Below are positions 45,573 to 54,457 of a stretch of 64,000 nt of DNA, piece by piece (the first letter of the stretch is position 1; each line of letters opens with the position of its first letter). The notes under the pieces are model-generated. The model searched no databases. It saw only the letters and a list, made by a program, of their open reading frames with translations, and was not told the DNA's origin. The translations under genes were made by a program, and so were the position numbers. Source of the stretch: Alteromonas macleodii ATCC 27126 (lineage in GTDB: Bacteria; Pseudomonadota; Gammaproteobacteria; Enterobacterales; Alteromonadaceae); assembly GCF_000172635.2 (NCBI RefSeq), contig NC_018632.1:4402001-4466000 (forward strand), given 5' to 3'.

Positions 45573-46771
45573 TGGAACAACTCTTGGTGCGTTTAGGCGC
45601 CAACCATACAGACCCAATTAGCTGGCTCGTTTATTCGCGAACCGAAGATGAAATTATTGCATCGGGCGAGCTGCCTAATGCAGAAGCCTTATCTTCGCTG
45701 ACCGAACGTGCGGGACAACGAAGTGTTATTGCCTTAGCACCTAGCAGTGAAATTTTACTCAAATGGGTTGAGCTGCCGCCTAAAGCTGGCCGCAAGATCA
45801 TTTCTGCCATCCCGTTTATGCTAGAAGACGAGCTTGCCACTGACATTAGCCAGCAGTTTTTTGCGATCGGCCCTAAGCGAGGCGATGAGCAGGCCGTTGC
45901 AGTAGTTAGCCATGAAAAGATGGAGCTGTGGCAGTCTTGGCTTAGCGAGGCAGGGTTATTCTGCGACACCATTATTCCTGATGTACTCGCAGTACCAGTC
46001 ACCGAAAACGGTTGGTCAGTGCTTACATTAGGTGAACAGCTTCTCGTTCGACAAGACACATTCAAAGGCGTGCAGGGCGAGGCAACATGGTTACTGCCAA
46101 CTCTTGTCCATTTTACAGCACAACAAGAAAGCCCGATAACCATTACCAATTATGCGGGTATCGATTTAAGCAGTTTGCCAAATATTGAAGAAGCACAGGC
46201 CCCCTTAGAGCTGCCTATGCAAGTATTGGCAAAAGAGGCGATGCAAAGCAGCTTTAACCTATGCCAAGGCGATTACAAGGTAAAGCGCAAGCGCAGCGGT
46301 GTTCTGAATCAGTGGCGTGTTGCTGCAGTATTAGCAGTGTTAGCGCTATGCACCAGCCTTATCGACAAAGGATTTTCTCTTTACCAGCTTAAAGCCCAAA
46401 ATCAGGCGTTAAGCAGTGAGATTAATACCGCTGTTAAAGCGGGTTTCCCCAATATTGGTACCTATCGCAACGTGCGATTGAAGCTACAAAGCGAGCTTGC
46501 CAAGTTAGAACAAGGCGGTGGCAGTGCATCTATGCTAATAATGCTAGACCAGCTCGCTCCAGCTTTTTCAGCCACTGATGTAAAACCGCAAACACTGCGC
46601 TTCGATGCCACCCGCACTGAGATTCGCATTCAGGCGCAAGGTAAAAACTTTGAAGCGCTAGAGCAGTTTAAACGTACAGCAGAAAACGCAGGCTTTGTGG
46701 TTGAACAAGGGGCCATAAATAATCGTGACAACGGCGTTGTAGGTACAGTATCAGTAAGGAGTACCTCATGA
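45572..46771 (+). CDS. gspL: Type II secretion platform protein GspL
   Basis: 399 aa from the ATG overlapping the gspK stop. The cytoplasmic N-terminal part (about 1-245) is the actin-like domain that holds GspE, with ILLKWVELPPKAGRKIISAIPFM split across the conserved loop. It then has one membrane helix (WRVAAVLAVLALCTSLI) and a periplasmic ferredoxin-like domain. It overlaps gspM by four bases. Confidence 0.94.
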   Translation: MEQLLVRLGANHTDPISWLVYSRTEDEIIASGELPNAEALSSLTERAGQRSVIALAPSSEILLKWVELPPKAGRKIISAIPFMLEDELATDISQQFFAIGPKRGDEQAVAVVSHEKMELWQSWLSEAGLFCDTIIPDVLAVPVTENGWSVLTLGEQLLVRQDTFKGVQGEATWLLPTLVHFTAQQESPITITNYAGIDLSSLPNIEEAQAPLELPMQVLAKEAMQSSFNLCQGDYKVKRKRSGVLNQWRVAAVLAVLALCTSLIDKGFSLYQLKAQNQALSSEINTAVKAGFPNIGTYRNVRLKLQSELAKLEQGGGSASMLIMLDQLAPAFSATDVKPQTLRFDATRTEIRIQAQGKNFEALEQFKRTAENAGFVVEQGAINNRDNGVVGTVSVRSTS

Positions 46772-47247
46772 ATGCATTCTTAGAAAAGTACAAAGCGCTG
46801 ACCGAGCGCGAACAAAAGTTAGTACTGGTTTCAGCTGTGCTATTAATAATTGCGCTATTTTATTTTGCGGTATGGTCGCCGCTTAATGCTGCTTTAGATA
46901 AACAGAAACAGCTTCTCGACAATCAGCAATCCTTGTTGGTTTGGGTAAAAGACAGTGCAGCAAGAGCACAGCAATTGCGCCGCAGCAGCGGGGGTAAACG
47001 AACATTCTCTGGCTCGTTACCGCAAGCGGTAAACCGCACTACTGCTCAGCACGACATTGCTATATCTCGTATGCAGCCACAAGGCGACGAGCTTCAGGTG
47101 TGGGTTGATCAGGCGCCGTTTAACAGTGTTTTAGAATGGCTCAAAGCCATGGAAAATATGGGCGTGATTATTCTTCAAGCGGATATTGCCGAGGCTGATG
47201 CGCCAGGCTATATCAAAATTCGCCGATTACAATTAGGTAAAGCATGA
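46768..47247 (+). CDS. gspM: Type II secretion platform protein GspM
   Basis: 159 aa. A short cytoplasmic stretch (LTEREQKLVLVS), one membrane helix (LLIIALFYFAVWSPL), a coiled-coil run (LDKQKQLLDNQQSLLVWVKDSA) and a small periplasmic domain. Together with position between gspL and gspN this is GspM, the GspL partner. Confidence 0.93.
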   Translation: MNAFLEKYKALTEREQKLVLVSAVLLIIALFYFAVWSPLNAALDKQKQLLDNQQSLLVWVKDSAARAQQLRRSSGGKRTFSGSLPQAVNRTTAQHDIAISRMQPQGDELQVWVDQAPFNSVLEWLKAMENMGVIILQADIAEADAPGYIKIRRLQLGKA

Positions 47248-47999
47248 AGTCGAAAGTTAGTTGGATTATAGGCGGCATTATTGCCTTCTTATTGTTTGCC
47301 ATTGCTTACATGCCTGCTGTTCACGTTATTGGCCGTATTGCGTTACCTAGCAATGTTGCCGTTAGTGGTGTTAGCGGCACCTTGTTTTCTGGCAAGGCGC
47401 AAACTGTAGTGGTTAATGGCCTGCCCATCAACAATGTAAAATGGGAGCTTAGTCCCTTACATATGTTGATAGGTAAAATTAAATTAGACCTTAAAGCAGG
47501 TAATATTCGCGATAAAAACGACATTGCATTTGAAGGGCCTATTACCACGGGGCTTTTCAGCCAAAACAGTGTAAATACCGAAAACTTCACGCTGTATTTA
47601 CCGGTAGACCGAGTACTTGCACAAGTTCGCCTTCCGCTGCCAGTAAATGCCGGCGGGCGCTTCAAAGTGTCGCTCAGTGACTTAACGTTTGGGCCTGCGT
47701 GTCAATCGCTAAACGGCACCGGAGATTGGCTCAACGCGACAGTTGCCGGTACACAGGGTCCTATTGATTTTGGCACTTATTCCGCAAAGCTGCGTTGTGA
47801 AGGCGATGACATTGGAATACTAGTAAGCGAGCCTAACTTACTAAGCTTGTCGATGGATGCGGTTATCCCTACTACGATGAAAAATATTCGAGTAAGTGGT
47901 AAATTTAAGCCTGACGACAGCTTACCGCAAGAAGTCCATCAGGCCGCACGCTTGTTTGGTGCGCCGGATAGTAGCGGCTATATTGCGATTAAGCTGTGA
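47244..47999 (+). CDS. gspN: Type II secretion protein GspN
   Basis: 251 aa. One N-terminal helix (IIGGIIAFLLFAIAYMPAV), then a periplasmic beta-rich body. VSGVSGTLFSGKAQTVVVNG and the NNVKWELSPLHMLIGKIKLDL segment are the family pattern. It is the last gsp gene, overlapping gspM by four bases. GspN is dispensable in some systems. No gspO (prepilin peptidase) is here, so that step must come from pilD elsewhere. Confidence 0.93.
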   Translation: MKSKVSWIIGGIIAFLLFAIAYMPAVHVIGRIALPSNVAVSGVSGTLFSGKAQTVVVNGLPINNVKWELSPLHMLIGKIKLDLKAGNIRDKNDIAFEGPITTGLFSQNSVNTENFTLYLPVDRVLAQVRLPLPVNAGGRFKVSLSDLTFGPACQSLNGTGDWLNATVAGTQGPIDFGTYSAKLRCEGDDIGILVSEPNLLSLSMDAVIPTTMKNIRVSGKFKPDDSLPQEVHQAARLFGAPDSSGYIAIKL

Positions 48000-48000
48000 T

Positions 48001-48060
48001 GCATAGCACAACCTATGCGTAGAATTTCTAGGCCACCAACGTACTTCACGTTTGTGGCCA
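48001..48060 (+). other. Two stem-loops between gspN and the DUF945 gene
   Basis: GCATAG/CTATGC (48001-48018) is followed by a 12-bp stem with one mismatch, GGCCACCAACGT/ACGTTTGTGGCC (48031-48059). No T-run follows either, so read-through from gsp into the next gene is possible, or they stabilise the 3' end of the gsp mRNA. Confidence 0.4.
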
Positions 48061-48098
48061 GAGGAACTGGGAACACTTTTTAACAAAGGATTGTAATC

Positions 48099-49532
48099 AT
48101 GAACAAACCTCTTCTAGCTGGCGCGGGCGTAACTTTGGTTGCACTTGGCGTTGCCCCTTATTTTATTGGCACTAGCGTTCACGAAAATGTTAATGCCGCC
48201 GTAAACGAAATTAACCAACAAGCCGTTTATTCTGCCGAGGTACTTTCGTATGACAAAGGCTGGTTTTCGACAACAGCAGAAATCAAGCTTGCTGTCGATT
48301 TTCAAGCGCTAATTAATGCACAGAATGTTGACTCCACTGATATACCAATGGAAGAAAACCCTAGCATTACCGCTACGCTAGTAGCTCATCACGGACCGGT
48401 GTACTTTGGCGATGGCTTAGGATTAGGCCGCGTTCACTATACGGTCTCTATTGATGGAGATGAGTTAAGAGAATACGTTCAGTGGGATGGCCAACAGCCA
48501 ATTTATCGCAACGAAGGCGTGGTTGGTTTGTTTGGTGGACTAAGCTACGCAGACGTTATTCCAGCGCTTAGCGCGACGGCCGAAGAAGAGGGGTTCACAC
48601 TGCTTTTCTCTGGTTATGCGGGTGAAGCTGAGCCTGATGGTGACCAAACTTTGTATACGTCGTCGGGTGAATCGCTAAGCATAAGTGCAGATGAATTTTC
48701 CTTAGAGATGAAAAATCTGTCTATGGATATGAGCTATGATGGCGATATGGTAGCGGCGTTCAAAGGTGACTTATTTGAATCTACTGGTAAGGCGCGTATT
48801 GAAAGCATAGAAATTTCTAACATTGAGCCAGGTGCGACAGTTAAGATTGAGAACCTAGCTTTTGCTACCGACGTCAAGATTGACGAAGAAAAAAACACCG
48901 CCAATGTCTACGTAGAATACGCTGTCGACAAAGCCGTGGGCCCTGAGCTTGATGCTACAGACATGGTATTAGGCGTTGCCATCAATAACTTAGATATCGA
49001 CTTCATTAAGGCCTATCAAGAATTTAGCAACAATTCATTATTAGTGCCTTCTGAAGAAGTGCCAGCCAAAATGATGGAGTTTATTGAAGCTAACTTGCTA
49101 ACACAGCTTAAAGCTGAGCCTGAGATTAATATAACGAAGCTGAAAGCAACGTTGCCTGAAGGGTCGTTTAACGCTTACGCAAACACGAAATTAGTGGGTA
49201 TAGATGCACTTCCCGGTACGTTGGAAGACGCCGCTTATTGGGTCACGCATTTGCTGGCTGATGCACAAATCACCGCCGATAAAGCGCTTGCACAGAGTAT
49301 GGCATCTGGCTATATGATGGGCCAACTAATGGCGACGCCACAAGCACAAAATATGACGGCTGAAGAGCTTCAAGCAGCTGTAGAACAACAGACACCTATG
49401 ATGCTAAGTACCTTCGCTCAACAAGGCTTAATAAAAGAAACCGAGAAAGGTTACGAGACAAAGCTAACACTTAAAGATGGCGAAGCCAGTGTAAACGGTA
49501 CGCCTATTCCGCTGCCTTTTGCCCCTCAATAA
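48099..49532 (+). CDS. DUF945 (YdgA-like) family protein
   Basis: 477 aa with a short N-terminal hydrophobic anchor or signal (LLAGAGVTLVALGVAPYFIG). The conserved DUF945 start is seen: YSAEVLSYDKGWFSTTAEIKL after the anchor, then a long beta-strand-rich body with repeated acidic loops. Function unknown in the family; some members influence swarming or envelope. A clear ribosome site (AAAGGA) precedes it. A convergent bidirectional terminator follows. Confidence 0.85.
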   Translation: MNKPLLAGAGVTLVALGVAPYFIGTSVHENVNAAVNEINQQAVYSAEVLSYDKGWFSTTAEIKLAVDFQALINAQNVDSTDIPMEENPSITATLVAHHGPVYFGDGLGLGRVHYTVSIDGDELREYVQWDGQQPIYRNEGVVGLFGGLSYADVIPALSATAEEEGFTLLFSGYAGEAEPDGDQTLYTSSGESLSISADEFSLEMKNLSMDMSYDGDMVAAFKGDLFESTGKARIESIEISNIEPGATVKIENLAFATDVKIDEEKNTANVYVEYAVDKAVGPELDATDMVLGVAINNLDIDFIKAYQEFSNNSLLVPSEEVPAKMMEFIEANLLTQLKAEPEINITKLKATLPEGSFNAYANTKLVGIDALPGTLEDAAYWVTHLLADAQITADKALAQSMASGYMMGQLMATPQAQNMTAEELQAAVEQQTPMMLSTFAQQGLIKETEKGYETKLTLKDGEASVNGTPIPLPFAPQ

Positions 49533-49552
49533 TAGTTAGAGAACCTCTATAA

Positions 49553-49592
49553 AAGCGTAAACCGTGTATCGCAGACGGTTTACGCTTATTTT
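49553..49592. terminator. Bidirectional terminator
   Basis: Thirteen-bp perfect stem AAGCGTAAACCGT/ACGGTTTACGCTT (49553-49565, 49575-49587), 9-base loop, with TATTTTA on the plus side and TTTTATAG on the minus side. It separates the converging DUF945 and MBL-fold genes. Confidence 0.88.
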
Positions 49593-50646
49593 ACTCCTGT
49601 TCAGACAGGGTAATGTTCATTAAATCTTCAGCGGCATATACTCGACCTTCAGCTACAACAGTAATCGCCTCAGTAAGTGCATCAAGACCCGGTTCGCTAC
49701 GTTTCATAATATGAGACAACACTATTTGCTTAGCGTTTGACTGCGCGGCAATGTCGATAATCTGAGTCGGCGTCATATGCAAGTTCTTAGCAACCTGACC
49801 CGCGTCATCACCAATGGCGTTGTGTAGCACCAAAAGGTCCGCGTTTTTAGCAAAACGAGCAAGGTTTCCTTGTTTATCATTGGTATCGCCTGAAAATACC
49901 GCCTCGCAGCCATTGGCCTTGACCTTCCACGCTAATGCTGGGATAGGCCCGTGGTTCACCGTCATTGCCTCAACACTGACGCTATCGTTTACATTGCGTT
50001 TAAACGGTTGTTCAAAGGTTGTGGCCCCGATGCTTTTTGTGGATATCGTATAGTCATCTTGGCCTTCTATGGTGTAAGAAGATAGATACTTAAACGCGCC
50101 GTTTTTCCCTATTAACGACGACACATAGGCGTTTGTGGACGGCATAATGTCGTTGCCCTCTGGCCCCATTATTATTAAATCTTTCTCGCGATCGGTGAAA
50201 TACCCACCTTTCACAAAGCTTGGCAAATCGGCGGAGTGATCGGTGTGTAAGTGGGAAAGCAAGATAACTTCTAACGATTCAAACGTCGCCCCCGCAGCGC
50301 CAAACTGAACGCTGCTTCCGCTTCCAGCATCTACCAACACGCGGGCGCTGCCATTTACCCAAACCACATAGGCACTAGATGTTCTGCCGTCATCCAATTC
50401 AGGTCCACCCGACCCTAATATTTGCACTGAAACGTTATGGCAACCCATAGGACTGGTGCTTAGGCCGGCATCGTCTGATGTAGTTGATGGTTGAGACAAC
50501 GGCTGCGCTAAAGCCGAGAACGATAGAATAGCAGTGGTTGTCATAGCGCAAAAAAACGCAGTTTGTTTTCTACCGCGCTGTTTGTCCTGCCTTGTAAGCC
50601 CAATGCCTGATCTTGCATTACTTAACCGTTTATTTATAACCGTCAT
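49591..50646 (-). CDS. Exported MBL-fold metallo-hydrolase
   Basis: 351 aa from the ATG at 50646 (AAGG at 8 bases); an ATG two codons earlier is too close to that ribosome site. The signal peptide region is long (TAFFCAMTTTAILSFSALAQ). The MBL metal motif is SHLHTDHSADL; later ligands are MTVNHGPIP, FSGDTNDKQGN and LSHIMKRS. The overall layout is RNase Z/arylsulfatase-like, but the export signal points to a periplasmic hydrolase. Substrate unknown. Confidence 0.85.
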   Translation of the reverse strand: MTVINKRLSNARSGIGLTRQDKQRGRKQTAFFCAMTTTAILSFSALAQPLSQPSTTSDDAGLSTSPMGCHNVSVQILGSGGPELDDGRTSSAYVVWVNGSARVLVDAGSGSSVQFGAAGATFESLEVILLSHLHTDHSADLPSFVKGGYFTDREKDLIIMGPEGNDIMPSTNAYVSSLIGKNGAFKYLSSYTIEGQDDYTISTKSIGATTFEQPFKRNVNDSVSVEAMTVNHGPIPALAWKVKANGCEAVFSGDTNDKQGNLARFAKNADLLVLHNAIGDDAGQVAKNLHMTPTQIIDIAAQSNAKQIVLSHIMKRSEPGLDALTEAITVVAEGRVYAAEDLMNITLSEQE

Positions 50647-50823
50647 AACCATCGCCTTATGTTATTCCCTACTCATTAATACACAGATATTTGATTAAAA
50701 GACCGTTTGCCCGGACGAAACTATTCAGCCTAGTTGACTGCGCACTGTTTTTTGGCCTGACTGTTTTCAATTACATGGACTTGACTGTGCGACTACCTTA
50801 ATGAATAGGGCGTACAGCAAAAC

Positions 50824-50850
50824 AAAAAAGGCGAACCCAAGTTCGCCTTT
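50824..50850 (-). terminator. Terminator after the aldehyde dehydrogenase gene
   Basis: Ten-bp stem AAAGGCGAAC/GTTCGCCTTT, loop CCAA; the A-run at 50824-50829 gives a U-run on the minus strand. It is 27 bases after the stop. Confidence 0.88.
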
Positions 50851-50877
50851 CTTCTCATTGCTTCTTACCGAAGTGCA

Positions 50878-52266
50878 CTACTCGGCCGATTTCTCAGCAA
50901 CCATGATAGTTTTGATATTGACGAATTCACGCATACCATAGCCTCCGTGCTCACGACCGTAACCGCTGTCTTTCACACCACCAAAAGGTAAGTTTGGTTG
51001 TGCCAAAGAGTACCCATTGATATTAACCATACCGGTATCAAATTCATCTTTCGCCAATGCTATTGCTTTGTCGGTATCTGTACTGAAGATACCGCCGCCC
51101 AAGCCATAACGTGAATCATTTGCTACTTCCATGGCTTGCTTGTCGTCGCGCACGCGAATGAGCGACGCAACTGGTCCAAATAGCTCATCATCATAAGCGG
51201 GCATACCTGGCGATACATCTTCCAGCACCGTAATTGGGTAGAAATAACCATCAGAGTCTGGAATTTCTCCACCCAGTGATAGCGTAGCGCCGTTTTCTAG
51301 CGACTTTTTCACTTGCTCATGAAGTTCATCGCGCAAGTCTTCTCTCGCCATTGGGCCCAAATCCGTGTTTTCGTTTGTGGGGTCGCCAACTTTTAGCTTT
51401 TTACACTGCGCCACAAATTTGTCTCGGAATTCTTCATAGACGCTATCCACAATAACAAAGCGTTTAGCCGCCACACAGGTTTCACCGTTATTAATAACCC
51501 GTCCTTGGATACACATTTCTACAGCATGGTCGATATCCGCATCCTCTAACACCAAAAAGGCGTCGTTACTACCAAGCTCCATTACGGTTTTCTTAGACAA
51601 GCTTGCAGCTTCCTTAGCGACTTCTTTACCTACTTCGTCACTCCCGGTAAAAGTAACGCCGCGAACGTATTTGTGCTTGATTAAGTCACTTGCCGTGCTG
51701 CCATCAATTAGCAGCGACTGATAAACATTTTTAGGAAAGCCAGCATCTTCGTACATTTGCTGAATGGCTTGCGCCATACCAAACACGTTTTTAGCATGTT
51801 TCAGTACCGTGGTGTTACCCGCCATTATGTTTGAGGCGCTATAACGAATAACTTGGTACAACGGAAAATTCCACGGCTGGATGCCAAGAATAACGCCAAT
51901 TGGCTGATACGTAATGATTGCTCGACCGCCTTCGAAAATGCGATGTTCGTCTTCCAAAATTGAAGCGCCGTGCTCGGCCGTATAGCGGCATATTTCAGCG
52001 CATAGCTGCACTTCTTGCTTTCCTTGCGCGGTAACCTTACCCATTTCCCGGGTCATCAGGCTGGCGAGATCGTCAATTCGCTCTTCCATCAGGTTTGCAA
52101 GGTTATTAAATAAATCTGCGCGGGTCTCAAATGACGTACGGCGCCAGTTCAAATAGGCTTCTTGTGAACGGGTAACAGCTTGTTCGGCGTCCTCGGCTGA
52201 CATCAAATGATAATGATCGATCTTTTCACCTGTAGCAGGGTTGTAGGTATTGATTGTCTCACTCAT
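50878..52266 (-). CDS. NAD(P)-dependent succinate-semialdehyde-type dehydrogenase
   Basis: 462 aa from the ATG at 52266, preceded by AAGGAG. Similar in layout to the Escherichia Sad/YneI group: INTYNPATGEK at the start, PWNFPLYQVIRYSASNIMAGN, VTFTGSDEVGKEVAKEAA, KKTVMELGSNDAF and the catalytic Cys in INNGETCVAAKRFV. The usual ELGG (second Gly) is ELGS here, a small departure near the active-site Glu. VNINGYSLAQPNLPFGGVKDSGYGREHG closes the domain. It oxidises an aldehyde, likely succinate semialdehyde, but the substrate is by similarity only. Single-gene unit. Confidence 0.87.
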   Translation of the reverse strand: MSETINTYNPATGEKIDHYHLMSAEDAEQAVTRSQEAYLNWRRTSFETRADLFNNLANLMEERIDDLASLMTREMGKVTAQGKQEVQLCAEICRYTAEHGASILEDEHRIFEGGRAIITYQPIGVILGIQPWNFPLYQVIRYSASNIMAGNTTVLKHAKNVFGMAQAIQQMYEDAGFPKNVYQSLLIDGSTASDLIKHKYVRGVTFTGSDEVGKEVAKEAASLSKKTVMELGSNDAFLVLEDADIDHAVEMCIQGRVINNGETCVAAKRFVIVDSVYEEFRDKFVAQCKKLKVGDPTNENTDLGPMAREDLRDELHEQVKKSLENGATLSLGGEIPDSDGYFYPITVLEDVSPGMPAYDDELFGPVASLIRVRDDKQAMEVANDSRYGLGGGIFSTDTDKAIALAKDEFDTGMVNINGYSLAQPNLPFGGVKDSGYGREHGGYGMREFVNIKTIMVAEKSAE

Positions 52267-52546
52267 TGTCACTCTCCTTATTCCGTTTGGTCTGAAAGAA
52301 GTGCAACTAAAAAGCCAAGGTGTCAAAAAATATTTTTCAACACATTTTCAATAACATAGACATAACTTAAAGCCTAAGTAATGGAAAGTATCAGAAAGGA
52401 TCCAGAAAAGATTACCTATCGAAGTAAAGATTTCAGGGCGACCGTTGCGATCGCCTTATCATTTTTCCTAAGTAAGGATACCCTTGCGGCACTCTGTTTG
52501 ATTAACGGTGTAATGCGCCTTGTTGCACAGCACAAGAGGTTCAACA

Positions 52547-53092
52547 CTAGTCAGTGTATAAGTCGGGGAAATGGAACTTTGCCATAGCAAGCGTTAACGC
52601 TACTTCATAAACACTTTGTCGCGAGGCGTGATTAAGAGTAAGCAAACCAATAGCCCCCCCTTTTTGCTTTATGTTTACCGTATCAAAGAGTTTGTCCATA
52701 ACCGGCCCTAGCTCTTCGCCACGCTGCAGTGCCTGATATACGCTTACAGGAAGAGGCAAGCTTGCACTTCGCGTTACCGACCAGTGACCTTCATGGTATA
52801 TCGCCACATAGGCAAAGGTAGCAGGACCATCTTCAAATACATCCACACCACCTTCAATTGCCACATACCACGCATCTGTGAGACCACCTTGATGATGAGC
52901 AAGCATGGCCTTCACGCGATTAATGGCGCCCAAGCGCGTTTCATCTTCATTCATTGGCTGGTCAGGCACGCCGCTTGGTACAGCCATACCCTGAGCGTCG
53001 AAATCGTGCTCTAGTGTGTCAGAGAGTGTATTGAGCGCAGCATTAATTTTTACCGGATTCAGCGACCCTACATAAATTGTGTCAGAAACCAT
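52547..53092 (-). CDS. Inosine/xanthosine triphosphatase, YjjX family
   Basis: 181 aa. IYVGSLNPVKINAALNTL, PSGVPDQPMNEDETRLGAINR, YVAIEGGVDVFED and the GGAIGLLTLN segment are the YjjX/Maf-like pattern. The family hydrolyses non-canonical purine nucleotides such as ITP and XTP to keep them from RNA and DNA. It is followed upstream by the YrfG-type gene, 13 bases away on the same strand, so two nucleotide-cleaning genes form one unit. Confidence 0.9.
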   Translation of the reverse strand: MVSDTIYVGSLNPVKINAALNTLSDTLEHDFDAQGMAVPSGVPDQPMNEDETRLGAINRVKAMLAHHQGGLTDAWYVAIEGGVDVFEDGPATFAYVAIYHEGHWSVTRSASLPLPVSVYQALQRGEELGPVMDKLFDTVNIKQKGGAIGLLTLNHASRQSVYEVALTLAMAKFHFPDLYTD

Positions 53093-53105
53093 GTGCTTTC
53101 GTCCT

Positions 53106-53819
53106 TTAAAAACGTCCTTTCGAAACAGTCCCTACAGGGTTCTGCTTAATATCTTCTAGCATTAAACGGTAATCGCGCACCGCTGGAAACTCACTAATAT
53201 TGCGATTTGGCAAAGTACTATCAGGGTTATCGACAGCAAGTAAATGTTTAATACCGTATGTCTTTGCCGCATTTAAAATTGGCAGTGAGTCATCGACAAA
53301 TAGAGTGCGATGGGCATCGAACTTTACCCGTGCCTGTAATCTTTCCCATAGCAGCTGAGACTCTTTGGTTACGCCGAACTCATGGGTAGAGATGAGGTTG
53401 TCGATATGTGCGTCAAGCTGGGTATGCTCTATCTTTAGCGCCAAACTGTTTGGGTGCGCATTGGTCACTAATACCACCTGCCTGCCTGAGTCATGAAGCG
53501 CATCAAGGAACGGAATTGTATCGTCACGAAGGGCGAGCAAATGTGCCAGCTCACGCTTCAGCGGCATAAACTCATTTTCTAAGTCCATTTCAAGAGATTC
53601 AGCCCAGTAATCTAAGCAATACCATTGAATTTGCCCGAATACTGACTCATATCGCGCAGTCATTTCACGTTGACTCTGCGCCTCTGAAATTCCTCTTATT
53701 TGTGCTAATCGTTTAGGCAAATGATGTAGCCAGAACTGGTTGTCGTAATGAAGGTCCAGCAAAGTGCCGTCCATGTCTAACAGTACAGTTTCTATTTCAT
53801 TCCAGGGCAGAAAGGGCAA
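53106..53819 (-). CDS. yrfG: GMP/IMP nucleotidase, HAD family (YrfG type)
   Basis: 237 aa. No ATG fits; a TTG at 53819 follows AAGGA at 7 bases and gives MPFLPWNEIETVLLDMDGTL, which aligns with the YrfG start. A longer frame to 53924 would overlap nudE and has no ribosome site. HAD motifs: DMDGTLLDLHYDN (motif I), VLVTNAHPNSLA (II), GVTKESQLLW (III Lys) and TLFVDDSLPILNAA (IV). It dephosphorylates purine 5'-nucleotides. It is divergent from nudE, an arrangement near the YrfG-NudE region in enterics. Confidence 0.9.
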   Translation of the reverse strand: MPFLPWNEIETVLLDMDGTLLDLHYDNQFWLHHLPKRLAQIRGISEAQSQREMTARYESVFGQIQWYCLDYWAESLEMDLENEFMPLKRELAHLLALRDDTIPFLDALHDSGRQVVLVTNAHPNSLALKIEHTQLDAHIDNLISTHEFGVTKESQLLWERLQARVKFDAHRTLFVDDSLPILNAAKTYGIKHLLAVDNPDSTLPNRNISEFPAVRDYRLMLEDIKQNPVGTVSKGRF

Positions 53820-53890
53820 GCGATTTTCCTTATAATGAAGTAAGCTAAGAAATTGTATACAAGTATGATAACAAAGTTGTAGCGATAGAC

Positions 53891-54454
53891 ATGCCAAAAA
53901 TTGATCCGAACAAACCGTTACCACAAATTCATTCTCGTGAAATCGTTGCGCAAAGCAAACTCTTTAGGGTAGAACGCTTAGACCTTGAGTTTTCGAACGG
54001 CGCCACCCGTGAATTCGAGCGGATGGCTGGCGGAAACAGGGGCGCGGTAATGATAGTGCCTATGCTTGATGAAAACACCATGGTGTTAATTCGCGAATAT
54101 GCAGCCGGCACACATTCGTATCAACTAGGCTTCCCAAAAGGTTTAATAGACCCTGGCGAAACTGCCATTGAAGCTGCTAATCGCGAACTACAAGAAGAGG
54201 CAGGCTTCGCGGCCAATGATCTTGTGGAGCTTCATAAGGTCAGCATGGCGCCCACTTTCTTTAACGCCAATATGACCATTGTTTTGGCTCGAGACTTGTA
54301 TCCAAAGCAACTTGAAGGCGACGAACCTGAGCCTCTTGAGGTGATTCACTGGCCTTTAGATGAAGCAGATGCTTTACTTGCACGAGAAGATTTTGTAGAA
54401 GCACGCTGTATAGCCGCGCTGTTTTTAGCTCAAAAGTGGTTTAAGGAACAATAA
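53891..54454 (+). CDS. nudE: ADP compounds hydrolase NudE
   Basis: 187 aa Nudix enzyme active on ADP-ribose, Ap3A and NADH in Escherichia. The Nudix box is KGLIDPGETAIEAANRELQ followed by EEAGF (about residues 83-106). LGFPKGLIDPGE and PTFFNANMTIVLARDLYP are typical of NudE. It is followed by cysQ after three bases, and nudE-cysQ next to a gsp operon is a conserved gammaproteobacterial order. Confidence 0.95.
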   Translation: MPKIDPNKPLPQIHSREIVAQSKLFRVERLDLEFSNGATREFERMAGGNRGAVMIVPMLDENTMVLIREYAAGTHSYQLGFPKGLIDPGETAIEAANRELQEEAGFAANDLVELHKVSMAPTFFNANMTIVLARDLYPKQLEGDEPEPLEVIHWPLDEADALLAREDFVEARCIAALFLAQKWFKEQ

Positions 54455-54457
54455 ACA

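Noticed and set aside
52381..52587. 68-aa plus-strand frame between the aldehyde dehydrogenase and YjjX-type genes
   Set aside because: No ribosome site, no recognisable family, and its end overlaps the minus-strand YjjX-type gene.
49591..53092. Horizontally acquired island between gsp and nudE
   Set aside because: No repeats, integrase, tRNA or change in coding style at the edges; more likely ordinary gene shuffling.
53820..53924. N-terminal extension of the YrfG-type gene
   Set aside because: It overlaps nudE on the other strand and has no ribosome site; TTG at 53819 has one and matches the family start.
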